A stretch of DNA of 64,000 bases from Diphasiastrum complanatum (lineage: Eukaryota; Streptophyta; Lycopodiopsida; Lycopodiales; Lycopodiaceae), in contig CM055103.1 of the NCBI GenBank assembly GCA_029204225.1, forward strand, positions 45,792,611-45,856,610, given 5' to 3'. Position numbers and translations under genes: made by a program. Under the pieces are notes generated by a model. It was not told the DNA's origin, did not search any database, and was given only the letters and a program-made list of their open reading frames with translations. Of this stretch, positions 33,899 to 45,299 are shown in pieces. Each line of letters begins with the position of its first letter. Position 1 is the stretch's first letter.

Positions 33899-34999
33899 AA
33901 AAATTCATAAATAAAAGTTATAAAATACTTCGCATCCTTTAGCGGACGCGATTTTTTGGCGAGAATTTCTCGGCGAGCATGTCAAGGCGAGCAGATTTTG
34001 GCGAGCAATATTAAAATACATTGTACGATGGCAAGCACTTCTCTAATATGAGAAATTATTTTTGGCGAGCAATATTATGATAGATTGTACGATGGCGAGC
34101 TTCCTTAATATAAGAAATATTCTAATATGATTATTTTCTGGTTATAGGAATGAAGGTGTGGCAACACATTGATGATGAGTTTATAATCTCAAATACATGA
34201 GCAAAGTACAATTTGTTTTATGTTGCTTCTTTTTAGTTCAAGTTTATGAGCCAAATTGAATTGAATCAAGATTGTTTGATTCAAACAATTTTTTAGTGTC
34301 AAAGCTTGACTATTGAAGATTTTTGAACCATAGTTGCCCATTATGAAACAAGTTCCATTTCGGAATGGGACTCCAAAAAGAAATAAAACAAAAACACATA
34401 TTTTTCACAAAGAAAATAAAAACCAACTACTTTGTGGACCTTGGTGTGAAGTCCAAATGTCAGTTTTCTCTTGACATTGTACACATTTATAACTTGAAAA
34501 GTGTACACATATGTATGAACGTAATACACTTGTGCATAAAAAAGTATGATATAAGTCAAGTGCTAGTGCCCTCAAAAAAGTGTCAGAAACAAAGAATGCA
34601 AACATAGGAAAAATGTTTAAAAAACATGTATGACCAAAAGACCTTACAAAACATGACCTTATAGCCTAGTTCTCGTAAATTCAAGAATAAAATGCAAATA
34701 ACAAAATAGGCTTACAGCTCTAGAAAAGTAATTGCACAATAGCATAACATCATATTTGCTATCGATTGATTGGTGAATCTCTTTGTTGGAGGTCAACTCA
34801 TGTACGATATGATGCCAACAATTTCATGCATCTTATCACTTGAAGTAAGAAACAATTTTTTTCAAAGGCTAAACCTACCCTCTTACACGGTTATATAAAT
34901 TTATGATTCGTTGATAATAATTGAGATTTCAATATGACAATGTCCAATTCCATAAAATTAGTTAGCAAAGTGTTAAACTTGTAGATATTATATGACCAT
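33899..34999. other. AT-rich DNA with a ~63-bp tandem duplication
   Basis: 34000-34062 and 34063-34122 both begin GGCGAGCAATATTA and contain TTGTACGATGGC. The rest (to 35 kb) shows no Gag or protease, so it does not link the Copia pol to the LTR at 35 kb in an ordinary way. Confidence 0.65.
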
Positions 35000-35323
35000 T
35001 TTCCCAAATCAAATCGTTAGATTTAAAAGTATAATTAGTCGCGAATTGTTCGCGAATTAGTCGTGAAGAAATACAGAAACGCATACATTCTGAGATGAAA
35101 GCTGAACGCAATGAAGAATAGTATTGATTCAGTATAAAATCGTAACAGAAGTAAATGAGTACAATAAGTTGAGGATCAAAGCCGCGTACTCTATGCTATC
35201 TCTGAGCGGCTAAAATGAAAGTCTGAATTAATGCGCAATGCTGACAAGCAGTAGCGCAATAACAATCTCTAAAACAACTCTAAGAAGTGAGCTAGAATGC
35301 TCAGGAGTGTTCAAGCTCGCAGG

Positions 35324-35399
<76 letters not shown>

Positions 35400-35920
35400 A
35401 ACTATTCAAATGCTTCTGATGATCTTTTTAATTAATTGAACTGTATGAATATGAACAACTATTTATACTAAGAAATTAGGTCATCAATTGCGATCGCCAA
35501 TTGGCTGGTGATCTGCTGGCATCCATCCGGTCCTTATCATTGATTGTTGATAAGTGGTGAAATTGGTCGTAAACATTCTATCTGCATAAATGAACCAAAA
35601 CTGTAGCTCTGCAGAAATGAACTAAAACAGCCACAACGACACTGTCGGATTTTTTGCGAAAAAGGCGAAGGTGCCCTTAAATCTCATTTAGGGTTGCCCC
35701 ACACTTTGCCAGAGTCATTTCTTTAACATTTGAGGCTCTTTGGAAAAAGCGAGAAATGCGACACTGTGTTTTTACACTTTTGTCAGGCAAAAAATGCGAC
35801 ACTGTCGTAAACTCCGTGTAATTCTGCAGACTGTGTAAAAACACTTGTAATTCTGCAGCACTGGTTTAAACAATGGATGAAGATTAAAACCGATTAGTCG
35901 CTAAATAATGTATTTCTGAC
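35000..35920 (-). repeat. Copia LTR region (minus strand) with TATA box and GA repeat
   Basis: In reverse complement, 35820-35905 matches the LTR start at 47.4 kb (GACTAATCGGTTTTAATCTTC, then TCTGCAGAATTACAAGTGTT). A TATA box TATAAATA lies at 35461-35468 and the (CT)n tract (RNA sense) at 35327-35397, 64 nt downstream. The exact outer ends were not resolved, and no PBS was found next to the 35.0-kb end. Confidence 0.65.
35327..35397 (+). repeat. (GA)n microsatellite, 71 nt
   Basis: About 35 uninterrupted GA units inside the Copia LTR; (CT)n in LTR sense. Confidence 0.98.
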
Positions 35921-37517
35921 TACCAAGAGACTATTGATAATTATCATAGGCTACATGGTTAAAAGAGGATTACAAGGTTGAGGTTAAACTTAATACACCT
36001 AAACCCTAGAACAGGCCATTAAGTTCACAATGATCCAACGGCAAGAAAATTGCCTGTAGCATCTTGGGGTGAAAGGATTTTCATAAAAATTTCCGTTTCA
36101 AGGCAAAGGGATCAAGGAGTATTGAGACCAATCCCACTGCAACTTTCAAGAGCCGAAGTCGTCATAACACAACCTAGAGCCCAAAGACTCTCATAAAGTG
36201 CATGGGAGAATCTGTGTTTTTAGAATCATTTAGCAATGGATCCATGGCAATAATAAGATCATGTACAAAGGTACAATGATTAAAAGGGTAATTATCTCAT
36301 CGATACAAAAAAGAACAAGCAAGAATGGTAGGCACAATACAAACATGAGGGAGAGGACACTAGTAATCACCTCAATGTAGGTTCGACTCAACAAAAATAT
36401 GAGGGAGAGAACACTAGTCATCATCTCAAACACCAAGAGAGAAAAGGCCATGAAGCAATTGAATGTCGAAAAAATCATCATGAAAGGGAGCACCAAGTAA
36501 GGAAGTAAGTTGCCCGAATGTACAAAAGGTCCAGCAAACAAAACGTGATGAAGACTCTGCCAAAAAGTGAGTGAAGTAGGGTGCCACTTCGAAGTGTAAT
36601 ATCTTGAGAAAGAAATAGCCGATTACCTGTGACATTCTTGAGCAACAAAGAATGTAAAGATTGAAAAACAAAATCTTTCAGAACAAAAACAATATGTTCT
36701 AGTTTGACCGAGGTTTGACTTTTTAGAAACTTTACTTCTAAAAATACACAAATAATAGCGCCCCTACAAAGGATGACCAGAAGCATTCACATAATATCAT
36801 AGACTAAAGCCCTACAAGCGGTAGTTAAGCATAGACAAGAGTCTCCCACAAAGAACCCAAGCAACACTTGTTACAAAAGAAGCAATAGAATGAATACAAT
36901 GATGACCCCAAGGCCTCTATTTATATCCCAAGTAGGGATGGGGGCAACGAGCAATTAGGGTTAGGAAAGGACTAGGGCTAGGCTTAACTAGTCCATACCA
37001 GTTAAGGAGAAAAAACAAACAAGAACTATTCCTTTGTGGACATATTGATATAACGACTGGTCACATTCCTGTTGACTGGAGATTTTTCAAACTGAAACTT
37101 TTCAAAAAAAATTTCAATGTTAACTACAATAAATTCTTAGATGAGGTGAAATCCTTCACTTGAATTGTAATAAAGGTTTTTAGAAAATTTTAAAAAAAAA
37201 ACGTGATATGCCATGGTCCACTAGTTATTGTTCAACCAACCTTGCATTATAGTATGATTTAGAGAAAGGAAAAATTATATGTTGCATTCACAGGTTACAA
37301 GATAGAAATTTGTTTTCAAAAGGTTGTTTCAGAGTTCGTTGAATCCAATTACATAAGGTTTATACTTCTCTAGGTCTTTACCAACATACAATAAAGAATG
37401 ATTATTATGAGCTACATTCTTGGAGCTATCATGAAGAAAAAAAATCACCCTTTTATTAACTTTCAAAAACAACAATCTAGTCATGATAAGTTTGCAGAAT
37501 AGCAAAATAAGCATTAC
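35921..37517. other. Unclassified DNA left of PARP exon 11
   Basis: No catalytic PARP exon was recognised here although it is where exon 12 should lie. 36335-36370 and 36395-36430 are near-copies (ATGAGGGAGAG, ACACTAGT, ATCTCA or ACCTCA). On the minus strand GGGATATAAATAGAGG (36917-36932) looks like a TATA box, perhaps of a decayed LTR. Long hydrophobic minus-strand frames here look like chance products. Confidence 0.45.
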
Positions 37518-37598
37518 CCAAGCAACTTCCTCATTGTTTTCATCAAGAGGTTGCAATTCACATTTTAGGCGCATGTAGTGACAATATGCTGGATCATC
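37518..37598 (-). CDS. PARP2: PARP2-like exon 11: end of the regulatory domain
   Basis: This 81-nt exon has acceptor ATTACGCAG|GAT and donor GCTTGG|GTAATG. It encodes DDPAYCHYMRLKCELQPLDE and then NNEEVAW, matching the DPLYYHYxxLxCxLxPL segment that precedes the catalytic domain. Phase 0 at both ends. The catalytic exons that should follow to the left were not found. Confidence 0.9.
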
Positions 37599-40500
37599 CT
37601 GCGTAATCAATTTGAATTAGAAACCAAACACGAAGTTTATAAACAAAATCCAATTCCACCTAATACCAAGTCATACTACTATCATAGAAGAAATTGGATG
37701 GTCATACATCATCAGCAGCATCTGCACCTGCATCCCCCAAAATTTTAGTGGCAAGCTCAATCTCTCCTAATGCCTCCACCTAAAACAACAATCCATGTAT
37801 TCCCTTTGGAAAGTAAGGTGTAGGTGAGGGAATGAAATAAAGCAAGCTTCACTGATATCTTTGAATACCAAAAAGTATATAAGATTCAGAGTACATTTCC
37901 AATAGGTGAATGACTATTAGGGAGGATACATACATTTTCAGAACATAAAGACATTAATGCAACCACATGTACCAAAAAGACAATGAACATAAAAGGACAA
38001 TGTAGTAAAAACTATGGCATTCAAAGTAACTACTGCATCTATCCTAAATACCTAAAAAAAGAGAGGTAAGAGTAGGTGCTCTTGTGTCGATGTGGCTTTA
38101 CCCTGGTTTGGCAACATAGCAAGTGATTGCGTCTGTAAGTGGATGATCGTGCCACACGAGTATGTGTGTCTATCTCTATGGAGAAGCTGCCTCATCTTTT
38201 GAAAAGGCCTCCAAATCTATGGAAGACCTAGGCTTGCGCCTCAGAAAGAAGGAAGTGATATGTAATTGTGTGCCTCTCTAACTCTGCTAATCTCAAACTA
38301 GATTGGGATTCCAAGTCTTCATCAAAGGGGAAATGAGATAACAAAGAGCGTAAGAATTAATGATAAAGAGGGACACATGAGGGGTCCAAGATATAATGTG
38401 GCATATGAAGTAAAGGAGGAAGAGTTGGTGAAGTACAAAAGGGAAGGGTACCCAGATGAAAAGAGAGAAAATAGTGATGAAACAGAGTGCTATGAGTGAT
38501 GGTGAAAGATGTGATCCAAGAGAGAAGAGGAGGTGAGCCTATGAGATAGTCAACCATGCAATGTTCGCCACTTTGAGGGTGGCAAGTAAAATCACCTAAA
38601 GAGGGCCTCGAGTTAAGCCAATGAAAATGGCCAATCATTTAAGATGCCTTACATATGACGCCTTTGGGAAAAGTATGATTGACAGTTGTTATCTCAGATG
38701 AAGCTGTGGTGGGGGAAGTGTATTGGCCTTCAAATTGATGACCATATGCCCATAGTGCTTACCTTAGGCAAATTAATGCAGGAAGAGGAGTTACCGGAGT
38801 AGCTTCTCCATGATCTCAAATCCTTTCAGAAGAAATTCAGAAAGAGAAGGGATGATATAGGTGGGTATTCAATAAAAATTCTACTTGAGTTTGTAGAGCT
38901 TCTTTATCATTAGAAACATATCCAAGAATCTGAATTCACAAAAGCAATCACCCTAGAAACGATAGTTTTTTTTGACACTGACAATGTTCAAGATGGTTTA
39001 AATAGGATGGCAAATGGGAAAGTCGGGGACAACATAGGTTTTTGGTAGAACTACTTATACAAGGAGGTTGACCAATGCAACAAGGCTTACTCTTATGCTC
39101 AACAAGGCCTTTTGTGAAGAATTCTCACAAGCTTGGTAGGCTAATAGAATTTTGCCCATCTTAAAACATGGAGATGAGAAGCTAGTCACCACTTATAAAC
39201 CAAGATCATTGCTGACACTATTGCTAAAGTATACATATAATAGTGGAAAGAAAGCTCTCTTTATCGGGTGAGATGAATAGCTTTTGAGCTACCATCTACT
39301 AATTCAATAGTCAACCACCTCATAACTCTGACAGCGATTACGGAAAGCACCAAGGGAACTGACCGAGATTTTTTGACCTTCAAAATGCTAGAGAGAAATC
39401 ATCACAAAGGATTGAGGAATTAAATGTCCCTATAGAATTGTGAACTGCAGTAGAGAGACTTTACACAAATTTTCTGGTTGAACTGAATTTCCCTTTCAAC
39501 AAAATTTGTAATGCACAAATAGTAGGCAATGTTGGTGTTTAGCACACATACCCGCAATCGCCAAAACTTTTTGATATTCATTGATGATTTAGAAAGCTAA
39601 ATGTCACATGGCTTAGAGTACGACATTGATGTGAAAGTGTATACAATATTCCTGCTACCATATGTGGACAATATGGTATTGATCATTAAAAGCTCGAAAG
39701 GTCATCAAGATTAACTCGAATGGTCGATTGGTCATGCCAATTCTGCCAACACACAGATATGATGATCAAAATTAATAAAATGAAGTGCATGTCAATAGGC
39801 TCATGTAAGAAACATGACTTCTTCAATGCTAATGGCAAGGTTGACAAATGCAGCATGTACAAATACTATGGGGTTGAATTTGGAAGCGATTATAACTCTA
39901 GAATAAATGTACTAAAAAACATATTTCACCTGGTTTGAAGTCATTATATGCTCTTGCCAATGCACGCAGAAATGGTTATGTGACTAAAGCAGCTCCCTTG
40001 CATAGTAGTGCCTCTCAACTCTATATGGATGTGAAGTTGGCAAGTCTGTGGAGTAGCTAAAATTGAAGATGAAAAGCACTCCTTATAAAATCTTATGAAG
40101 ATATCAGAGCTAAATGTGGAACCAATATTGAAGAAAACTCTGTTTGAATCTCAGTATTTTCAATTGATGCTTGTAGATTAGGCTCCCATATGAAAGGCAT
40201 TTTGTTAGTGAGAGATGTTCGCGTTAAAAGGATAGAAGACAATCTTGTGGCCTAATATGTTCCCAAAGAGTAGGGGCTTGAGGGACTCGTTTTTATTACA
40301 TTGACCTATTTTGTTATTGTTGCTTGTCTAATGGACCATTGGTCTTGAATGGACAATAATAAAAGTCAATTTGAATCTAGTCTCTCACCCAAAACGCAAA
40401 CCCTAAACCCTCCCTACTCATTGGCTATCTTTTCATGCATGCTTCTGCACACATATTCAATTTTTGTCAATAAATATTTGTTCTCTTGTCACAATTGTAC

Positions 40501-43235
40501 AGAATGTTCGACATATAAACTGTAACTTTTGTTACTAGTTTTAAGTTTTTCAATGCCCAGTAACTATATCTTGCAACTATTTATGTTTTTCTATTCAAAA
40601 CAAAAATACAACTTCTAAGAAAGTGTCCTTATTGTACACATTGAGTGATGTTCCATATGTACTTGTTCCGTTCCGTTCTGATAATTGTAATTAATGTGAA
40701 CAAAGGATTAAAAAACAATAATCACTTTCACAATTAGTCAAAATCCAAGTTGTTTGAATTCAAGATGGCTCAAATATACGATATGATTCTTGAAACCAAA
40801 TCAACTACAATTTTATTTGAAGTTTAGAGGCCATTTTTTGTATTAAAAAATCGCCTTAAAAATGAAGTGAAAAAATAAAAGCATCAAGAAATTCGATTGT
40901 CTATGCTCACCAAAAGGCTTACAATTGAACCTTTGATGCCAACAAACTACCAAGAGTATTGAAAGCTCAATGAAATGGACTAAGAAAATCATTAAGTAAA
41001 GGATAACAAGAAGAAAGAAGTGTACCATCTCCAACTATCAAGGATACCAGAGATCAGCCTTGGAAACAACAGATGGAGTTGCTTAATCAGCAACACCAAT
41101 CTTCAATTTTTGAGGAGTATCAATAACAAATGCTCCTGCGTAGCAAATAATGGCAAGATTAAGGTAAGTGAATTGTTTCTACCAGATCTTAAATTGAAGC
41201 CACTATGATCACGTTTCAATATATGGTTTCTTTTTATAAACTTATTTGCAAAAAGAGCCATGCAAGTAAACATACCCATGTCCTTAAATCCAAAATCATG
41301 TGGAATCACCGTGTAGAATTCACTGCCAATGCATTGCAAAAAATCCATCACAAGAAAAATTAATGCTCTACTTCTCAAAAATTGAAGTTTTAGTTGTTTT
41401 TTCCAAGTGCTTTTATAAATTTACCATGTTAAACTTTTCTTCCTTGATACAATTTGGCACGTAATTTGAAGGATGAAACTTTGACATTAAGTTTACTCAA
41501 CCAACAATATTTTTGTTGATGGTCATGTATGTAGTTGCATTATGTTCCAAAGCGAGATATTAGAGTACGCAACTATTTGTTTACAATCTCCAGGATTGCT
41601 GATTTGGGTTTTTAACACTTTGCTACCTTAGAGCCATATCTTAACATTCTCCTTAGTTCACCTTCTTCAAACTGTTTATCACATACATGGAGGACAAAAA
41701 AGACTTCTTCACCAGTTTAGCATTCCTAGTTTCCTTTCCTTTTATATCAACCTTTACTAAGCATGTGTATCTTTTTTCTCATTAGCCTGACTACTGTTGT
41801 AGGCTCATGTTCTATAAACTAGTACTGATTTTCACAAAATGAGCTTAAAATATGCTGGCAAATTGTGACAGGAGGAAAGTCATGTCTAGGTGTCGTTACT
41901 CCATGATGAGATACGTTGAAAATACTAACCTATATCATTTAGATTTTAGGTAGTCTAGATTAGGTTTAGATCTAAACCATACTAATCAAAGTTCCTTGTA
42001 GGAAGCTGGTTCTAGCTTAGAATATAATCCAACATAACATCTATCCAAATTAGAATGTGGAAGGTTTGCGCTTCCAAAGATCAATAAAAAAAAAGGTCTA
42101 CTTAATGTATGAAGAGCAACATTCTAAGATAGCCCTATTTATCATGAATAGTAGGTGTCTCAATTGTGATAATATATTTGTCAAGGGTCTTGATAAGAAC
42201 AAAATCAACCTTCTTGCTCCAAGGAATCATCATCATTTGTATGACCTTTCCATCGAACTAGATGCTCGGTAACTGTACGATTTCTCAATTGTTTATTTCT
42301 AGTATCCAAGATCTTTTCAGGTTCAAGTCGAGTCACATCTGATGATTCTTCCGATAGGTCCAATCGATCTCCAGAACCAAGATTTTTCCCTTCACGTAGA
42401 CTTTTCTTAAGTCGACTTATGTGAAATACTAGATGTACTTGCGTTCCTTCTGGGAGGTCCAATTGGTAAGCCAAGGATCCTATCCTCTTTAGGATTTTAT
42501 ACGATCTCCTATACCTAGCGGACAATTTGTAATGCTTGCCGGTACGCATTGCGCTTGAATCCTTCTGGATTTGTAAATATACCCAATCCCCTTCTTGAAA
42601 TCTCGAGGCGATCTTTTCATATTAGCAAAACGTCTGTCCCTATCCTGGGCACATTGGACATTCTCGCGTGCTATCTATAGCATTCCTTGCATATTGCTAC
42701 CTTCTGAAAATAATGAAGAAAACATGTCTTGAAAACATGGCATTTGTGTTTTGCAGAGTACAGCTATAACGGTTTTATAAGTAGCAGCACAAGTGTGTAT
42801 CTTTTCCTCCTTGCCACTATACCAAGTATACCATCATCCCCTGATATATTCTACTGACTTTATCTTCTTTTCTTGCTAATTCTCGTGATTGTATTGTGCA
42901 TGCACAACATCCTTGATATCAAATTTAAAGCACTTATTAACAATAGTGGAAAGTACATAAGGGTTGAATTTATGCTACAAAGCTCAGTCCACAGTAATAT
43001 ATCAAAGAAAAAGCACAAACTTCTATGGGTGAAGTAAACAATACTCCTGAGACTTTAGTATTGCAAGTTCAAATGAGCATTGCAAAAACTGCAAGTGTGA
43101 ATATTTGATATTTGATTAATGAACCAATACATGAACAAAAGCTCAAAGGTTTGGCTTAGACCTGCTTAGATCTGGAAGAGCTTCCCGTTTTCCAGAGTTC
43201 AAAGCAGTTGCAATCTTCTTTAATGCCTCATATCC
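37518..43235 (-). CDS. PARP2: PARP2-like regulatory-domain exons 7-11 (second block)
   Basis: Six coding pieces (74, 47, 41, 9, 72 and 81 nt) splice into 108 codons with phase 0 at both ends. They continue the regulatory domain exactly where exon 6 stops: GYEALKK, EFYTVIPHDFGF, AFVIDTPQKLK, LEM, VEALGEIELATKIL, then DDPAYCHYMRLKCELQPLDE. This is the order in plant PARP2 between the PLGKLSK motif and the catalytic domain. The block lies upstream of exon 1 on the same strand. Introns hold Ty3 and LINE scraps. No catalytic exon (WHGSR or GVYFAD type motifs) was recognised between 37.5 and 29.9 kb, and no exon 1-6 equivalent was seen between 43.2 and 64 kb. It is either part of a second PARP2 gene or the displaced middle of the same gene. 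Confidence 0.82.
37708..37779 (-). CDS. PARP2: PARP2-like exon 10: VEALGEIELATKIL motif
   Basis: This 72-nt exon has acceptor TTGTTTTAG|GTG and donor GATGAT|GTATG. It encodes VEALGEIELATKILGDAGAD followed by AADD. The first 14 residues match the conserved helix of the plant PARP2 regulatory domain. Phase 0 at both ends. Confidence 0.9.
38357..38638 (-). pseudogene. LINE endonuclease C-terminal fragment
   Basis: DFTCHPQSGEHCMVDYLIGS, then HSTLFHHYFLSFHLGTLPF parallels [20 protein letters not shown] and [16 protein letters not shown] of the LINE at 27.3-27.5 kb, so both belong to one LINE family. It lies in a PARP intron, in the opposite orientation to the RT fragment beside it. Confidence 0.8.
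38900..39960 (+). pseudogene. LINE reverse transcriptase fragment
   Basis: EFTKAITLETIVFF then LNRMANGKVGDN (the usual NGKAxGxDG block), NRILPILKHGDEKLVTTYKP, TKGTDRDFLTFKM, LLPYVDNMVLIIKSSKGHQD and MMIKINKMKCMSIGS then YKYYGVEFGSDYNSR follow in order across several frames. The YADD box reads YVDN (39661-39672), so it is catalytically dead. Confidence 0.82.
39961..41025. other. Intronic DNA, nothing recognised
   Basis: AT-rich remainder of the PARP intron after the LINE fragment. No motif seen. Confidence 0.5.
41026..41034 (-). CDS. PARP2: PARP2-like 9-nt micro-exon encoding Leu-Glu-Met
   Basis: TTGGAGATG lies between CTTGATAG and GTACAC, so it has an AG before and a GT after. Joined at phase 0 to PQKLKIG before and VEALGEIEL after, it restores the conserved plant pattern TPQKLKxxxEMVEALGEIE at exactly the expected length. 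The intron on its 5' side is only 60 nt. This is inferred from spacing and phase; no transcript evidence is available. Confidence 0.55.
41095..41135 (-). CDS. PARP2: PARP2-like exon 9: FVIDTPQKLK motif
   Basis: The acceptor GCTACGCAG|GAG is clear and the sequence encodes GAFVIDTPQKLKIG. Continuing in frame meets TAA four codons on, so splicing is needed. A donor GGT|GTTGCT gives the residue spacing of known PARP2 proteins when joined to the following micro-exon; its GTTGCT context is weak. An alternative is that this exon is damaged. Confidence 0.72.
41276..41322 (-). CDS. PARP2: PARP2-like exon 8: EFYTVIPHDFGF motif
   Basis: This 47-nt exon has acceptor CATTGGCAG|TGA and donor ACATGG|GTATG. 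It encodes EFYTVIPHDFGFKDM, one of the most conserved PARP signatures. Phase: one base completes Ser at the start and one base (G) is left for exon 9. Confidence 0.92.
42200..42680 (-). pseudogene. Ty3 integrase C-terminus and chromodomain fragment
   Basis: AQDRDRRFANMKR (upstream, with a break) leads to HYKLSARYRRSYKILKRIGS, LAYQLDLPEGTQVHLVFHIS and LEPEKILDTRNKQLRNR, then VTEHLVRWKGH. This is the GPY/F-type tail and chromodomain of a chromovirus distinct from the 19-25 kb one. The aromatic residue of the usual TWE is lost (DSLEQ). It lies in the intron between PARP exons 7 and 8. Confidence 0.82.
42681..43161. other. Intronic DNA, nothing recognised
   Basis: AT-rich stretch before PARP exon 7; no motif seen. 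Confidence 0.5.
43162..43235 (-). CDS. PARP2: PARP2-like exon 7: GYEALKK helix of the regulatory domain
   Basis: This 74-nt exon has acceptor AAGCTAG|GGA and donor CTAAGCAG|GTCTA. It encodes GYEALKKIATALNSGKREAL followed by PDLS, matching the helix that follows STILK in plant PARP2 (pattern GYEVLKRIxxVI). It leaves AG, completed by T of exon 8 to give Ser. Confidence 0.85.
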
Positions 43236-44399
43236 CTAGCTTAGATGCAACCATTACCCAAACCATTAATGAGCACATGACCAAGAAATTGATTCTCATA
43301 TTGCCATGCAGCCATTGAAAATTTCTATAAGCATACAATAAGGCAAATTAAGTTGCATCACAAATAGAAGGCTTGGTATCACAAAGCGTAAGCATCATTT
43401 TGTGCAATGAGCCAACATACGCGTAAATTTTAAAGGCACATTGAAGGAGAATAAATGCAGGAAGAAAAGTATGAACAGTTCCAAGGTAAAACCATACTTT
43501 ACTTTACTCATTCATTTGAATTTGACGTGGAATTTCATAGAGACACCATTCGCATAGTACTGACATTGTATATTGTATCAATATGGCATTAGTCATTTCC
43601 ATATTACACAAGGTTTTCAAAACAAGATCCCAATTTTTTGCTTTTATGTAAAGAAGTTGATTACTCTTTGCACCTATATATGATTACATGGGGATGAATA
43701 TACGTATGTTAATTATCCATAGTTGCATTCAAGCAATTTCGTTGGTTTCCTTTTCAATCTATTGATGTATTTGATTCCCATTATTTCCTCATTGTAGAAG
43801 AGATGAAATAGCCTTTAACTACTTAACGCAATTAAGCCTCTTATAATGAAATAACCTAGGGATTGAAATGATACAATTTTAACATTGTATTTTCATTTCC
43901 CAAATCTAAAATGGATCAAACCGTAATGTGGGAGATTGAGCACTTGAGACTCTTGTGATGAAGTCGAACTAAAAAAACAAATTGCACTTATGGGCTCTCA
44001 CACATTTTCTAGCTTACAAAAACATAATCACATTCTTCCTTAGTTATTTATTTGACAATGTTAATAAATATATAGCTTTACTCCCCAAACCAAGTTAGGT
44101 TTCTAAATCAGTGTACAACCATCAAAGTTGCACAATAAGGATGTTAAGGATATCCCAAATGTTTATTTGCAAACTAGTAACCATGGTGAGAAGTTGAGAG
44201 CTTGGTTACATTGCACAAGCAGGGTGAATCTACCCGTAAATCGAAGTGAGAACTAGATAGGACATAGAGGCAGTTCTAAAAACACATTTTCTACGACTAC
44301 CTAATTTTCGCTAGTACTAGATTGGAGATAAGAGGTGATATAGAAACCTTCTTCTCCAAAAGGATTTGGTGAGATTGGAAATAAGATTGGAGATAGTGA
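43236..44399. other. Unclassified DNA right of PARP exon 7
   Basis: AT-rich; searched by eye for a PLGKLSK-type exon 6 copy and none was seen. Confidence 0.5.
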
Positions 44400-44760
44400 A
44401 AACAAACAAGTCCACCAATGTAAAATCTTCTTTAAGCGTGAAACATAAAATACAAGATGACATTCACAATCCTATGGCAATGCTAAATTATAAGCACTAT
44501 TATTTATCTTTTTAGCATACTTCCATGGTCCACAATAACGTGGAGATACCTTATAACACTTCCCTATCTTTAGAGCAGCCAAGCCCTTTGAAACATGGAT
44601 AAGCAACATATTTCCTTCCTCGAACTCTCTTTGTGTATGTATGCCTTAGCTTGATTCATCACTTGTTTCACAATTTTCTTTGCCAATTCCAACATTACCT
44701 TTGAGTTAGAAATTTAGCAGCATCATGCACTTTTTGAAGCATGCCTACTGAAAGTACTAG
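44400..44760 (-). pseudogene. Ty3 integrase C-terminal fragment
   Basis: On the minus strand, across stops and frame changes: MLQKVHDAAKF, KGLGCSK, PWKYAKKINNSAYNLALP and HLVFYVSRLKKIL. This is the region from the end of the integrase core to the GPY/F module (RYCGPWKI...AYxLxLP...HxVFHVSxLK). It ends at the (GA)n tract. Confidence 0.72.
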
Positions 44761-44785
44761 TTGATCTAGACCATAATGGAGCTCA

Positions 44786-44910
<125 letters not shown>

Positions 44911-45299
44911 ATTTCACATAGTTCCTCTTGACAAAGCAAGACCAAACCCTTTGAAGCCTTTTTTCATAAACCAACAAGGTACAGTAAAGCTGAAAAGTAA
45001 AATACAGTACAGTAAAACACCATATAGCATAACCACTCTCAAAACGTCCAGCTGATACCTGCCACCATCCCACAACACAAAGCCGCACGAGTTAGTACAA
45101 TGGGGAAGACAGGTGTCATAGCTGAGCGTTAGTTGTTATCCATGTCCAAAAGAAGTTATACTACTTATCAGCATAAATAGCATTTTAAATCACAGTCCAG
45201 TCTTCCCAAACGCAAAGGAACAAGATATTCCAAGCAACGAAGATGGCACACAACAAGAGCAACATGAAGATGATGAAGAAGCAAGAAAAAGGAAGAACG

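Noticed and set aside
36230-36786. Hydrophobic minus-strand frames resembling membrane proteins
   Set aside because: Overlapping frames in AT-rich DNA with T-rich codons; no splice sites, no family motif.
41103-41378. 91-codon minus-strand frame as a single coding unit
   Set aside because: Only EFYTVIPHDFGFKDM is coding; the flanking residues are intron sequence, and the FVIDTPQKLK exon lies in another frame next to it.
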